A stretch of DNA of 64,000 nucleotides from Bradyrhizobium sp. CCBAU 53421 (GCF_015291625.1 NZ_CP030047.1:1-64000), one strand, 5' to 3'. Counted from the stretch's first letter, positions 11,067 to 20,372 are shown. Numbers and translations are program-made. The notes: a model not told the origin generated them from the letters alone.

Positions 11067-12206
11067 TCATGCCGCGCTCTTCTCCGGCGTGTCGGCGACG
11101 ATTTTCTCCGCAGCTTCGGCATTGGTGCACCAATTGCCGTGGCAGCGCTTGAGGTCGTTCAGATTCTGCCGCATCTGGTCGAGCGAAAAGCCAAGCGCGA
11201 AGAACCGCTCCATGGCATCGACCGGAAGGCCCCGGGTCAGGCCCTCGCTGCGCACAGCGGCAACCTCCTCGCTGTAGGCATGCAGCGCGGCATCGACCGG
11301 CGCCATGTCGGCCGGGCCGCTGCCGGCGCGCAGGGCGGTCGCGACCGCCACCATATAGGTCACGATCGCCTTGCTGACATCGGCCAATGGCCGCGCCAGC
11401 CTGGCCTGGATATCGGCCGGCAGCGGCACGACACAGGCCCGCCCGATCATCACGACGTCATGGCGCAGCCGCTGGATGGTCCGCAGCAGAGGGCCGGTGT
11501 CGGGCCCGGACGACAGATGCATGGTGCGTTCGCGTTCGGCTTCGAGGCCGGTCGCGTGCAGATTGGTCACCGCGGTGCCGATGCCGTCTTGGATCCGGTG
11601 CAGTGCGTCGTTGTCGAGCCCGCGGGTCAGGCCGGCGAGCAATTCGGCGAACGCCGCCGAGAGCAGTTCCAGCAGCTTCGATGCGTTGACCCTGATCTGG
11701 CTGACCGCGCGCGACGGCAGCACCAGGAACGAGATCAGAAGTCCGGTGAGCGCGCCCACCGTGACCTCGAGGACGCGGTCGATCGCCGAATCCAGCGGAT
11801 TGGAGTGATGCATCGTCGGCAGCAGCAGCACGATCACCGCCGTCACCGTCGCCGAGTTCAGGCTGGGATTGAGCGCGGCGATGAAGGCCAGCGGCACGAT
11901 CGCCAGCACCAGCAGGGCCAGCAGGCTGCCCTCGCCGGAATGCGGAATCAGGACCGCGATCGCGCCGCCATAGATGGCGCCGCCGATGGTGCCGAGCATG
12001 TAATCGCGGGTCGCCTTCAGCGAGCGGCCGACGCTCATTTGCGTGACGATCAGCGAAGTTAGCACCGCCCAGAGCGGCAGCATGAGGTTCAGCGCCACCG
12101 CGATGACATAGGCTGCGACGCCGGCGGACGCGATCCGGACCGCCAGCGCCAGCTGCGTCTTGCGGGTCCAAAGCTTGTCGAACATGCGTTTTGCGAAGGT
12201 CCTCAT
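11067..12206 (-). CDS. FUSC family inner-membrane exporter
   Basis: The 379-residue protein has an N-terminal membrane domain with about six hydrophobic helices (for example VAAYVIAVALNLMLPLWAVL and LLALLVLAIVPLAFIAAL). A soluble helical C-terminal domain follows. The segment LWAVLTSLIVTQMSVGRSLK with YMLGTIGGAIYGG is typical of fusaric-acid-resistance and aromatic-acid exporter proteins. The frame extends further upstream, but that part is antisense to the MmgE/PrpD gene; the ATG at 12206 fits the family. The gene is divergent from MmgE/PrpD, with about 150 bp between. The exported substrate is unknown. Confidence 0.85.
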   Translation of the reverse strand: MRTFAKRMFDKLWTRKTQLALAVRIASAGVAAYVIAVALNLMLPLWAVLTSLIVTQMSVGRSLKATRDYMLGTIGGAIYGGAIAVLIPHSGEGSLLALLVLAIVPLAFIAALNPSLNSATVTAVIVLLLPTMHHSNPLDSAIDRVLEVTVGALTGLLISFLVLPSRAVSQIRVNASKLLELLSAAFAELLAGLTRGLDNDALHRIQDGIGTAVTNLHATGLEAERERTMHLSSGPDTGPLLRTIQRLRHDVVMIGRACVVPLPADIQARLARPLADVSKAIVTYMVAVATALRAGSGPADMAPVDAALHAYSEEVAAVRSEGLTRGLPVDAMERFFALGFSLDQMRQNLNDLKRCHGNWCTNAEAAEKIVADTPEKSAA

Positions 12207-12353
12207 GCACCCTGATCCGCAATCAATGGAAAGGCCCGTGTTACATGACTTGAAGTCCAGCAACCCGAAGCATGGCTGCTGCCCGCGGCGGCAAGGTGGC
12301 TTGAAAGGCAAAACCTGCCCGCCTACCCTGCGCCGCAAAATTGAGGAAACACG

Positions 12354-13724
12354 ATGGCCCACGAAACCGCAACGCTCGCCGCCTATGTCGCCGACCTGAA
12401 ATACTCCGATATCCCGCCGGAGGTGCTGGAGCGCGCCAAGGTTTTGACGCTGGATTTCCTGGGCAGCACCATCCGCGCCCGCCGCGATGCGGAATCGACG
12501 CCCTCGCTGATGAAGATGCTGGAAGCGCTGGCGCTGGACGGCAAGGGCGAGGCCACCGTATTCGGCGACAGCAAGACCTGGACGCCGGCGGTGGCGGCGC
12601 TGCTCAACGGCGCGCTCGGCCATTCGCTCGACTTCGACGACACCCACGCCGATTCCTCGCTGCATCCGAGCGCACCGGTGGTGCCCGCCGCATTCGCGGT
12701 CGGCGAGATGGTCGGCGCGTCCGGCCGCGACGTGCTGACCGCGATCGTCGCCGGCTATGAAGTGTGCTGCCGGCTCGGCAACGCGCTCGATCCGACCTCG
12801 CATTACGCCCGCGGCTTCCACCCGACCGCGACCGCCGGCACCTATGGCGCCGCCGCCGCCGCGGCCAAGCTGTTCGGGCTTTCGAAGGAGCAGATCGTCT
12901 CCGCGTTCGGCGTCTCGGGCAGCCAGGCCGCGGGCTCGCTGCAATTTTTGGTCAACGGCGCCTGGAACAAGCGCTACCAGGTCGGCGCCGCCGCGATGAA
13001 CGGCGTGATCGCCGCGACCCTCGCCCGTAACGACTTCATCGGCTCGAGCGACTCGGTCGAGGGCAAGCACGGCCTCTTGGTCGGCTACACCGATGATGCG
13101 CATCCGGACAAGGCGGTGGCGGGCCTCGGCAGCACCTACGAGACCCTGAAGATCGGCGTGAAGCCGTATCCGAGCTGCCGCTATACCCATGCCGCGATCG
13201 ACGCGCTGATCGCGATGCGGCGCGAGCACAACCTGACGCCGAACCAGATCAGGAAGGTCGAGATCGGCCTGCATCGCAACGGCATCACGCTGACCGGCGA
13301 CGCCGCCACCAAGCGCCACCCGACCTCGGTGGTCGGCGGCCAGTTCTCGATGTTCTTCACCGGCGCGATCGCACTCGACCAGGGCCATTTCGGCTGGGAC
13401 GATTACGACCGGCTGGGCGACAAGGCGATCGACGCGCTCGCCGACAAGTTCGACGTGGTACAGGACGACCGCCTCGAGGTCGGCCGTACCCATCCGTTCG
13501 GCGCCCGCGTCTCGATTACGACAGATGACGGCACCCATGAGCGCCTCTATGCCGATCCCTCCGGCGAGCCGACCTCGTTCCCCGATGCCAAGGCGATGCA
13601 GCAGAAGTTCCTGACACTGGCCCGCCCGGTGCTCGACAAGCGCGCCGACCAGCTTGCGGATGCGATCCTGACGCTGGAGCGGTTCGACCGCGTGGAGAAG
13701 GCGACGCAGCTCGGAAGGCAGTAG
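12354..13724 (+). CDS. MmgE/PrpD family protein
   Basis: The 456-residue protein belongs to the MmgE/PrpD superfamily, which includes 2-methylcitrate dehydratase and cis-aconitate decarboxylase. It shows the all-helical N-terminal domain (LGHSLDFDDTHADSSLHPSA), the glycine-rich AGTYGAAAAAAKLFGL stretch, and the lid-domain motif KPYPSCRYTHAAIDA. The prp operon partners (prpB, prpC) are absent, so a role in propionate metabolism is not implied; many stand-alone members act on other dicarboxylates. AAAATTGAGGAAAC upstream provides a ribosome-binding site for the ATG at 12354. Confidence 0.88.
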   Translation: MAHETATLAAYVADLKYSDIPPEVLERAKVLTLDFLGSTIRARRDAESTPSLMKMLEALALDGKGEATVFGDSKTWTPAVAALLNGALGHSLDFDDTHADSSLHPSAPVVPAAFAVGEMVGASGRDVLTAIVAGYEVCCRLGNALDPTSHYARGFHPTATAGTYGAAAAAAKLFGLSKEQIVSAFGVSGSQAAGSLQFLVNGAWNKRYQVGAAAMNGVIAATLARNDFIGSSDSVEGKHGLLVGYTDDAHPDKAVAGLGSTYETLKIGVKPYPSCRYTHAAIDALIAMRREHNLTPNQIRKVEIGLHRNGITLTGDAATKRHPTSVVGGQFSMFFTGAIALDQGHFGWDDYDRLGDKAIDALADKFDVVQDDRLEVGRTHPFGARVSITTDDGTHERLYADPSGEPTSFPDAKAMQQKFLTLARPVLDKRADQLADAILTLERFDRVEKATQLGRQ

Positions 13725-13786
13725 GCGGGGCGCCACACCCACCACTGTCGTCCGAGCGTTGGAGCAGCACGCGCTGTGTTTAAACC

Positions 13787-13888
13787 CGTCATCCTGAGGA
13801 GCGCGCAGCGCGTCTCGAAGGATCGACGGCCACTGGCCGGGCCGTGCATCCTTCGAGGCTCGCTCCGCTCGCACCTCAGGATGACGGG
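13787..13888. repeat. Dispersed palindromic repeat, family B, copy 1
   Basis: The copy begins CGTCATCCTGAGGAGCGCG and ends CACCTCAGGATGACGG, with imperfect inverted arms around GTCTCGAAGGAT...ATCCTTCGAGGC. Related copies are at 20238-20372, 38751-38851 and 54907-55016. Together with the next repeat it fills most of the 315-bp gap between MmgE/PrpD and the DUF1330 gene; I see no gene there. Confidence 0.8.
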
Positions 13889-13947
13889 GGGACGGGGTTG
13901 CGCATAGCACCCTCCACGCTTCGTCCGGGCGGCAGGTTCACCTCACT

Positions 13948-14033
13948 GTCGTTCCGGGGCGCGCGCAGCACGAGCGGCATCACGCGTGGCGAAACGGATT
14001 CCTGGCTCCTCCTTCGCATGCCCCGGAATGGCA
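13948..14033. repeat. Dispersed palindromic repeat, family C, copy 1
   Basis: It is bounded by GTTCCGGGGC and GCCCCGGAAT as near-inverted ends. A shorter related copy lies at 53909-53971. It sits directly before the 3' end of the DUF1330 gene. Confidence 0.6.
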
Positions 14034-14039
14034 GCTCAC

Positions 14040-14330
14040 CTACTCCGGCCCATCAATAATCACAAAATCCCCGTCCGAGTATTTCTGCCGGATCGCCTTG
14101 GCGGCCTGATAGTCGGGGCAGGTGTAGCACTCCATCGCGGTGGCGCGATCCTTGAACTCGATGACGAAATTGCGCTGGCGCGTCGCGCCTTCCATCACCT
14201 CATAGGCGCCGTTGCGCACGATGAAGTTGGCGCCGTATCTGGCGAATACCGGCATCGCGGCGGCGAGATACTCGGGATAGCTGTTTTCATCGTGCACCGT
14301 AACGTGCACGATCCAGTAGGCTTTCGGCAT
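14040..14330 (-). CDS. DUF1330 domain protein
   Basis: The 96-residue protein is a small alpha/beta-barrel-type DUF1330 member. Family features are AYWIVHVTVHDENSYPEYL at the N-terminus, RYGANFIVRNGAYEVMEG, RNFVIEFKDRATAMECY and the C-terminal YSDGDFVIIDG. The function of the family is not established. It lies 128 bp downstream of the serine hydrolase gene on the same strand and may be co-transcribed. Confidence 0.88.
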   Translation of the reverse strand: MPKAYWIVHVTVHDENSYPEYLAAAMPVFARYGANFIVRNGAYEVMEGATRQRNFVIEFKDRATAMECYTCPDYQAAKAIRQKYSDGDFVIIDGPE

Positions 14331-14458
14331 GATGGTCTCCGGCTGAGGCGCTTCTTGAAGATCTGTGGCGCACCTCCTGCGAGATGCGCCACGGCATCAG
14401 AAAATTCCGGAGGCCGAGATTCAATTCACGATCGCGCGGGCGCTGTGTGACATGACAG

Positions 14459-15901
14459 TCAATTGCCGCCCGCGAGCCGCGCGCCGGTCGAAGTCGCCGT
14501 GACGACATCGCGAACCAGGTCGAACACGCCGTCCGCCTTGGGCGGCGAGTTTGGCGAACGACCGAGCCGCACGATGACGAGGTGCTGCGACGGCACGATG
14601 ATCACATACTGCCCGATCGTGCCCTTGGCGAAGAACGCATCGCGCGGCATGCCGTGCTCGACGCGGTAGTTGGCGCCAAAACTGTCGCCGAGATTGGTCC
14701 AGAAGCCAGCGCCGATGCCGACCCAGGCGTTCGGCGTCGGCGATGCGGAGTACTTCACCCAGCCTTCGGGCAGGATGCGCTTGCCGCCGGCCATTCCGTC
14801 ATTGAGGTAGAGCTGGCCGAGACGCGCCCAGTCGCGCGCGCTCGCCATCATCGCGCCCGATCCTTCCGGCGTGCCCGCAGCATCGAACTGCATCACGACA
14901 TGGCGCATGCCGAGCGGATCGAACAGCTCCCGACGCGCGAAGCGCATCACGTCAGCGGCATGGCCGCCGGCCGCGTCGCGGATCAGATGCGAGAGGATGA
15001 TGAAATTGCCGTCGTGGTAATTCCACGCTGCGCCCGGGGCGGTTTCGAGCGGAATGCTCTCGGCATACGCGGCCATGTCCGGCTCCATGAACTTCATCCG
15101 GTTGACCGGCTCGAGCGCGGATGCCAGCGAGGCCTGCAGCGAGCTGCCGAGCGCGAGGCCCGCGGTGTGGCGCAACAGCTGATCGACCGTGATCGCGTGC
15201 CGCGGATCGTTCGGCTCCCGCCACGCTGCGATCGGCACGGGCTTGTCGACCGCGAGCTTGCCGTCGCGCACCAGAATTCCGATCAGGGCCGAGATCACCG
15301 ATTTGGTCGCGGAGAAGCCGAGCAGCGGCGTATCGGTGCCGATGCCGTCGGCGTAGCGTTCGGCGACGATGCGGCCGTCCTTCATCACGACAATTGCGCG
15401 GGTGCGCCGGAACGGCGGCTCGGCCGGCTCAGCGAAGGCGCGATCCAGCGCGGCCGCAAGCTGCGGGGTCTGCGGCGCGACAATCGCCGCACCCGCGATC
15501 TCGGGCAGCAGTGCGGCCTCCGGCTTCGCCGGCGGCAACGAAATTCCGGCCGACGCCTCGCCGTGTTCGAGCGTGCAGCCGACCCCTTCGCGATAGGCCG
15601 CATGGCTGCGGCCGAACCCGAACAGCGTCACGGTGACGTCCTTGCGCTGGCGGTCGACCTCGGTGTCCATCGCCCAGGTGATCAGGCCGGCCCCCGGCAT
15701 CGCGTCGGTGGTCTCGGCCAGGTTTCGCTTCGGGTCGAGCCCGCTGACGAAGGTCTCCGAACAGATCACATTGGCGACAAACCCGGTCGCGACTTTCGGC
15801 ACGTCGCGGGCGTGGGCGGCGGTCAGTGCCAGCGCACCGCAGGCGGTGGTGGCAATGAGAATGAAGGCGAGCTTTCGACGAGTCACGGGATCCTCCGGCA
15901 T
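14459..15901 (-). CDS. Exported beta-lactamase-fold serine hydrolase
   Basis: The 480-residue protein has an N-terminal hydrophobic segment (LAFILIATTACGALALTAAHA) that looks like a Sec signal, so it probably acts in the periplasm. The serine-hydrolase domain carries the SxxK nucleophile motif as SATK (Ser197, Lys200), LLRHTAGL, a Tyr295 region (WNYHDGNF), and GSGAMMASARDWARLGQLYL. The general arrangement resembles 6-aminohexanoate-dimer hydrolases and class C-like esterases. About 120 residues between the signal and the catalytic domain are not recognised. The substrate is unknown. Confidence 0.85.
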   Translation of the reverse strand: MPEDPVTRRKLAFILIATTACGALALTAAHARDVPKVATGFVANVICSETFVSGLDPKRNLAETTDAMPGAGLITWAMDTEVDRQRKDVTVTLFGFGRSHAAYREGVGCTLEHGEASAGISLPPAKPEAALLPEIAGAAIVAPQTPQLAAALDRAFAEPAEPPFRRTRAIVVMKDGRIVAERYADGIGTDTPLLGFSATKSVISALIGILVRDGKLAVDKPVPIAAWREPNDPRHAITVDQLLRHTAGLALGSSLQASLASALEPVNRMKFMEPDMAAYAESIPLETAPGAAWNYHDGNFIILSHLIRDAAGGHAADVMRFARRELFDPLGMRHVVMQFDAAGTPEGSGAMMASARDWARLGQLYLNDGMAGGKRILPEGWVKYSASPTPNAWVGIGAGFWTNLGDSFGANYRVEHGMPRDAFFAKGTIGQYVIIVPSQHLVIVRLGRSPNSPPKADGVFDLVRDVVTATSTGARLAGGN

Positions 15902-16030
15902 GCGAGAGTGCGTGGCGGGAGGAAGCAGGAACGGACGCGGAAAGGCTCACCGGATTTGGAAATCGGGCTAGCTGAAGGTTGAAAGAGGCTCGCCGATTTC
16001 GAAATTGTCTAGTGATTACAGGGCCTCATC

Positions 16031-16240
16031 GTGAGGGGCGCACGCTCGTCAGGCCCCTCTCCCCTTGCGGGGGAGGGTTGGGGAGAGGGGTGAGCCCCGG
16101 GGCGAGACAATCAATGCAAGCACCGTCGTCACAACCATCAGCCATCGAACCTCAGATGGAGAGACCACCCGTGGGGTACCCCTCTCCCTAACCCTCCCCC
16201 ACAAGGGGGGAGGGAACCCTGCCGCCGGTGCGCCCCTCAC
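16031..16240. repeat. 210-bp miniature inverted-repeat element
   Basis: Perfect 13-bp inverted ends, GTGAGGGGCGCAC (16031-16043) and GTGCGCCCCTCAC (16228-16240), bound the element. ATC occurs immediately outside both ends, a possible 3-bp target duplication. Inside are a second inverted pair of CCCCTCTCCC/GGGAGAGGGG type (16052-16090 and 16178-16214) and about 90 bp of unique sequence with no gene. It explains most of the 350-bp gap before the AraC-type gene; the rest (15902-16030) shows nothing recognisable. Confidence 0.8.
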
Positions 16241-16252
16241 ATCAGCGGTCCC

Positions 16253-17311
16253 TTACGCCGCCGTCGCCTTCAGCTTCCGGTACTCCGTCGGCGTCACGCC
16301 TGTCGTCGCCTTGAAGGCGCGGTTGAAGGGACCGAGCGACTGGAAGCCGGCGTCCATGGCGATGGTGATGACGGGGACTTCGGCCTGCGAAGGATCGGCG
16401 AGCGCGGCCTTGGCCTCCTCGATCCGGTGGTTGTTGAGGAAGGCGTTGAAGTTGCGGTAGCCGAGCCGCTGGTTGATCAACCGCCGCAGCCGGTACTCGG
16501 GGATTTTCAGCCGGGTCGCCAAGGTCCCGATGGTGATGTTGTCGTGGCGATAGATGCGCTCGTCCGCCATCAGCCGCATCAGCCCGTCGACCAGCCTCTG
16601 GTCCGCCGCCTCCTCGGCCGCGGCCGGCTTCGTCAGCACGATGGCCTCCGCCGGCACCGTGAACAGATCGGCGCCGTCGACGCGCATCATCGCCCAGGTG
16701 ATTGCGGCCACGATCGCGGTGAGCACGGCCGCGTTCAACAGGTTGGCCCATTCCACCGTCACGCGGCTGCCGGCATAGGCAATCTGGAGCAGCGCGTTCA
16801 ATCCGCCGTACAGCGCAGACGCGGCAACGATGAAGACGCGGACACTGCGTCGACGCTCGACCAGATCTGCCGACCACGATCCGATGGTTTGCGCCACCGC
16901 AAGCGCGATGAAGACGAGCGTGAGCAAATTGACCATGGTGATCGCGATCCGCGCGTGACCGGCGGGTGCAATCCACATGCAATTGACGAAGCTGTAGGCC
17001 ACGACCGCGGCCCAGATCAGGCCGTGCCACCAGCGCAGCACAAACGCATCATCGAACAGCGCGCGCGTGAACAGCCAGAACACCACGATATCGCCGGTCG
17101 AGAGCGCGATCAGTGGCGCATGCCAGTCCGAGACCGGCGGCCCGGCACCAATCGACGCGGTCACCGCATGCGCGGCCGAGCCAAGCGCGAAGGCGATCGC
17201 GAGCCGCCCAGCGAGCACCTTGCGGAAATCAGAGAACAGCGTCGCCGCAAGTACCAGCAGCAGCGCCACACTGGCGCTGCGCAGGCAAAGCTCTATCATC
17301 TCTGACGTCAT
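16253..17311 (-). CDS. AraC-type regulator with N-terminal membrane domain
   Basis: The 352-residue protein has about seven hydrophobic segments in the first 215 residues (for example LCLRSASVALLLVLAATLF and VFIALAVAQTIGSW). The C-terminal AraC/XylS DNA-binding domain contains LATRLKIPEYRLRRLINQRL as the first helix-turn-helix and IAMDAGFQSLGPFNRAFKATTGVTPTEYRK split across the second helix-turn-helix and signature. It is presumably a membrane-bound transcription factor; the signal is unknown. The frame opens at 17344, but the ATG at 17311 starts directly before the first helix. The upstream gene on the same strand is the acetyltransferase. Confidence 0.87.
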   Translation of the reverse strand: MTSEMIELCLRSASVALLLVLAATLFSDFRKVLAGRLAIAFALGSAAHAVTASIGAGPPVSDWHAPLIALSTGDIVVFWLFTRALFDDAFVLRWWHGLIWAAVVAYSFVNCMWIAPAGHARIAITMVNLLTLVFIALAVAQTIGSWSADLVERRRSVRVFIVAASALYGGLNALLQIAYAGSRVTVEWANLLNAAVLTAIVAAITWAMMRVDGADLFTVPAEAIVLTKPAAAEEAADQRLVDGLMRLMADERIYRHDNITIGTLATRLKIPEYRLRRLINQRLGYRNFNAFLNNHRIEEAKAALADPSQAEVPVITIAMDAGFQSLGPFNRAFKATTGVTPTEYRKLKATAA

Positions 17312-17371
17312 CGATCCGATCGTTCGGGTTCGAAAGCGGCACACCGAACATCGGCCGATGCGCCGGCTTTT

Positions 17372-17947
17372 TCAAGAACCATTGCGCCTCCAGCGCCCGC
17401 GTGTCGTAACCCAGATATCGACGGCATCGCCTTCGAGCCTGCCCGGCCCCTCGTTCACGGCACCAAGCCGCCGCGCCACGGCCTGCGAGGCCACGTTGGC
17501 CGGATCGATGCAATGGATGATGCGGTCGACCGTGAAGTTCGCGAACACAAAGTCGATCGCGGCGCGCGCCGCCTCCACCGCATAGCCCCTGCCGCGGCAC
17601 TCCTTCGCGATGCCCCAGCCGACCTCGAAGCCGGGCCATTCCGGCGGACAGTACGGCCCGACGCGGCCGATGTAGCGGCCGGAGGATTTCTCCTCGACCG
17701 CGAACATGCCGAAACCATACAGCGCCCAGTGGCCGGAGATGACGGCGGCGTTGCGCCAGCCCTTCAGCTCCGAGGTGACCGGCTGATGATCCGGCGTGAT
17801 GAAGCGCGCCGTCTCGGGATCGGACAGCATCCGCGTATTCTCGGCGATATCAGACGCGCGCCACGGCCGCAGGATGAGCCGCGCGGTTTCGATCACCGGA
17901 CCGTCGACCTGCAACAGTCTTGCGCCGGGCTTGATCAGAGAAACCAT
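17372..17947 (-). CDS. GNAT family N-acetyltransferase (RimJ/RimL-like)
   Basis: The 191-residue protein begins the acetyltransferase domain with ETARLILRPWRASD, typical of RimJ/RimL-type GNAT proteins. The acetyl-CoA-binding loop appears as KECRGRGYAVEAARA, followed by HCIDPANVASQAVARRLG. Such enzymes acetylate protein N-termini or small amines; the target is not predictable. It lies about 60 bp upstream of the AraC-type gene in the same direction. Confidence 0.88.
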   Translation of the reverse strand: MVSLIKPGARLLQVDGPVIETARLILRPWRASDIAENTRMLSDPETARFITPDHQPVTSELKGWRNAAVISGHWALYGFGMFAVEEKSSGRYIGRVGPYCPPEWPGFEVGWGIAKECRGRGYAVEAARAAIDFVFANFTVDRIIHCIDPANVASQAVARRLGAVNEGPGRLEGDAVDIWVTTRGRWRRNGS

Positions 17948-18006
17948 GACTGTCTCCGGTTTCCAAGATTATGCTGTTATCACGCGTACGCACGCGTCAG
18001 AAGTAT

Positions 18007-18178
18007 GTCGTCGTCCCTGCGAAAGCAGGGACCCATAACCACCGATGTGTGTTGCTGGTAAGGGCTGGGGCCGCAGCTTTTGCGTATCAACTTGCATTCG
18101 TGGTTATGGGTCCCGGCTCGCGCGGAGCCTGTCATCGGGCGGCGCTTCGCGCCGACCCGTTGGCTTGGCCGGGACGGC
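18007..18178. repeat. Long inverted repeat element, family G
   Basis: A perfect 15-bp inverted pair, GGGACCCATAACCAC (18028-18042) and GTGGTTATGGGTCCC (18100-18114), is nested in a larger palindromic block. Outer parts pair in shorter runs (GTCCCTGC, GGCTTGGCCGGGAC). No gene lies inside. It separates the acetyltransferase and pirin genes, which diverge. Confidence 0.7.
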
Positions 18179-18218
18179 GGATAGAGTATGATCGCGGCAA
18201 ACGAGAAGGAGATTTTGC

Positions 18219-19136
18219 ATGAGCTGGCAGCCCTCGACCGATCCCGAACTCGGCGATCCCAAGACCTGCGACGCGCTGGATCTGATCATCGTGCCGCGCA
18301 CCCGCGATCTCGGCGACGGCTTTGCGGTGCGCCGCGCGCTGCCGCACGGCAAGCGGCAGATGGTCGGGCCCTTCATCTTCTTCGATCATTTCGGCCCGGT
18401 GCAATATCTCGCCGGCAAGGGCATGGACGTGCGGCCGCATCCGCATATCGGCCTCGCCACCGTCACCTATCTGTTCGACGGCAGCATCATGCACCGCGAC
18501 AGCGAGGGCAACATCCAGGAAATCCAGCCCGGCGCGATGAATCTGATGACCGCGGGCCGCGGCATCGCGCATTCCGAGCGCACCCCCGACGTGCAGCGCC
18601 GCGACGGCCAGAAGATGCTCGGCCTGCAAAGCTGGATCGCGCTGCCGGCCGGCAAGGAGGAGATCGCGCCCTCGTTCCAGCATTATGGCGCGGGCGACCT
18701 GCCGATGATCTCCGAGCGCGACTTCACCGCGCGCGTCATCGCCGGCTCGGCATTCGGCATCTCCTCGCCGGTCAGCATGGTCTCGCCCTGGTTCTATACC
18801 GAGGTGACCGCGCAGGCCGGCACTTCGGTGCCGCTCGACCCTGACCATGAGGAGCGCGCGATCTATCTCGTCGACGGCGAGGTCGAGATTGCGGGCGACC
18901 GCCATGAGGGGCCGCGGCTCCTGATCTTCCGGCCCGGCGACCGCATCACGGTGAAGACGCTGCGCCCGACCCGCATGATGTTCCTCGGCGGTGACGCCCT
19001 GGAAGGGCCGCGCCACATCTGGTGGAATTTCGTCTCGTCGTCCAAGGAGCGGATCGAGCAGGCCAAACAGGACTGGAAAACCGGGCGTTTCGCGCAGGTT
19101 CCGCACGAACACGAGTTCATTCCGCTGCCGGAGTGA
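18219..19136 (+). CDS. Pirin family protein
   Basis: The 305-residue bicupin shows the pirin signature: GFAVRRALPHGKRQMVGPF, then RPHPHIGLATVTYLFDG with the metal-binding histidines, followed by AGRGIAHSER. The C-terminal cupin has APTG-like replaced by LRPTRMMFLGGDAL and ends in a WWNFVSS motif. Bacterial pirins include metal-dependent quercetinases and regulators of central metabolism; the function here is not resolved. GAGAAGGAG upstream is a strong ribosome-binding site. Confidence 0.9.
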   Translation: MSWQPSTDPELGDPKTCDALDLIIVPRTRDLGDGFAVRRALPHGKRQMVGPFIFFDHFGPVQYLAGKGMDVRPHPHIGLATVTYLFDGSIMHRDSEGNIQEIQPGAMNLMTAGRGIAHSERTPDVQRRDGQKMLGLQSWIALPAGKEEIAPSFQHYGAGDLPMISERDFTARVIAGSAFGISSPVSMVSPWFYTEVTAQAGTSVPLDPDHEERAIYLVDGEVEIAGDRHEGPRLLIFRPGDRITVKTLRPTRMMFLGGDALEGPRHIWWNFVSSSKERIEQAKQDWKTGRFAQVPHEHEFIPLPE

Positions 19137-19149
19137 GCTATTTCCTGTG

Positions 19150-19213
19150 GCTCTTTGATTTGAGCATGATCTTTTCGGAAAACCGCTGCACACTTTTCCG
19201 GATCATGCTCTAG
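19150..19213. repeat. Dispersed repeat family A, partial copy
   Basis: It contains TGAGCATGATCTTTTCGGAA and TTTTCCGGATCATGCTCTAG as imperfect inverted arms around CACAC. It lacks the upstream GCGATGAGATTGGGTTGAAT part seen in the copies at 23516, 31804 and 51901. Confidence 0.85.
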
Positions 19214-19297
19214 TCTTTCGCGCCCGCACGCCTCGTGTGCGGGCGCATGTCTTTGAACACCGCGACTTTGAGAAACCAGCCCGGAAAGACCACGCCC

Positions 19298-20212
19298 ATG
19301 ACCGCGATGCTATCCAGCGATTTGCCCCTGCCCCGGATCGGCCGCGGCAAGGTGCGCGATATCTACGCCGTCGGCGACGACCGCGTGCTGCTGCTCACCA
19401 CCGACCGCATCTCGGCATTCGACGTGGTGATGGCGGAAACCATTCCGATGAAGGGCGCGGTGCTGACCCAGATCAGCGCCTGGTGGTTCCGGCAGCTCGA
19501 AGGCACCGTGCCGCATCATATGATCAGCGCCGACGCCGACGAGATCATCCGCGCGGTGCCCGAGCTGAAGAACCATCGCGCCGACATCCTCGGCCGCGCG
19601 ATGCTGTGCAAGCGCACTACGGTATTTCCGATCGAATGCGTGATCCGCGGCTACATCTCCGGCTCGGCGTGGAAGGAATACGCTGCCGACGGCACCCTCG
19701 CCGGCGAGAAGCTGCCGGCGGGTCTCGTCGAAAGCCAGAAGCTCGAGCCCGCGATCTTCAGCCCGGCGACCAAGGCCGAGGCCGGCCATGACGAGAACAT
19801 CACGGTCGCCCGGGTGCGCGAGATCGTCGGCGCGGACGTTGCCGCGACGCTGGAGAAGATGGCGCGCGATGTCTACGCTTACGGCGAGCAGACCAGCCGC
19901 GCGCGCGGCATCATCATCGCCGACACCAAGTTCGAATTCGGCCGCGACAGCGACGGCCGCATCATCCTGATCGACGAGGTGATGACGCCGGATTCGTCGC
20001 GCTTCTGGGCGGTCGACGCCTACAAGCCCGGCCAGCCGCAGCCGAGCTTCGACAAGCAGCCGCTGCGCGACTATCTCGACGTCGAGCGCCACGCCGGCCG
20101 CTGGAACGGCGACGCCCCGCCCCCGCCGCTGCCGGCCAGCGTGGTGGACGCCACCAGCAAGCGATATCTGGAAGCGTATCGCCGCGTGACGGGCAGTGAG
20201 CTGAAGGTTTAA
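19298..20212 (+). CDS. purC: SAICAR synthase (PurC), long form
   Basis: PurC joins aspartate to CAIR in purine synthesis to make SAICAR. The 304-residue length matches the long form rather than the roughly 240-residue E. coli form. Visible motifs are [19 protein letters not shown] (ATP-binding), [16 protein letters not shown], and [14 protein letters not shown]. The frame opens at 19235, but the ATG at 19298 directly precedes the conserved N-terminus. No other pur genes are adjacent; whether another purC copy exists cannot be seen. Confidence 0.95.
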   Translation: MTAMLSSDLPLPRIGRGKVRDIYAVGDDRVLLLTTDRISAFDVVMAETIPMKGAVLTQISAWWFRQLEGTVPHHMISADADEIIRAVPELKNHRADILGRAMLCKRTTVFPIECVIRGYISGSAWKEYAADGTLAGEKLPAGLVESQKLEPAIFSPATKAEAGHDENITVARVREIVGADVAATLEKMARDVYAYGEQTSRARGIIIADTKFEFGRDSDGRIILIDEVMTPDSSRFWAVDAYKPGQPQPSFDKQPLRDYLDVERHAGRWNGDAPPPPLPASVVDATSKRYLEAYRRVTGSELKV

Positions 20213-20237
20213 CGGCTGTCCTTCCCCTATTTATCAC

Positions 20238-20372
20238 CGTCACCCTGAGGTGCTCGCGAAAGCAAGCCTCGAAGGGTCGACGGCCACCAGCGGGGCCGAG
20301 CATCCTTCGAGGCTCGCAAGAGCTCGCACCTCCAGCGACAACGGCAGAGCCGTTGCGCGGGGATGACGGGAA
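20238..20372. repeat. Family B repeat, copy 2, with inserted hairpin
   Basis: The block runs from CGTCACCCTGAGGTGCTCG to GGGGATGACGGG. Unlike the other B copies, its right arm is interrupted by a segment holding a perfect hairpin, CAACGGC-AGA-GCCGTTG (20339-20355). It occupies about half of the 292-bp gap between purC and the dehydrogenase gene. Confidence 0.75.

Noticed and set aside
12207..13910. Upstream part of the long minus-strand frame that ends in the FUSC gene
   Set aside because: It is antisense to the MmgE/PrpD gene and a repeat; the FUSC protein starts normally at 12206.
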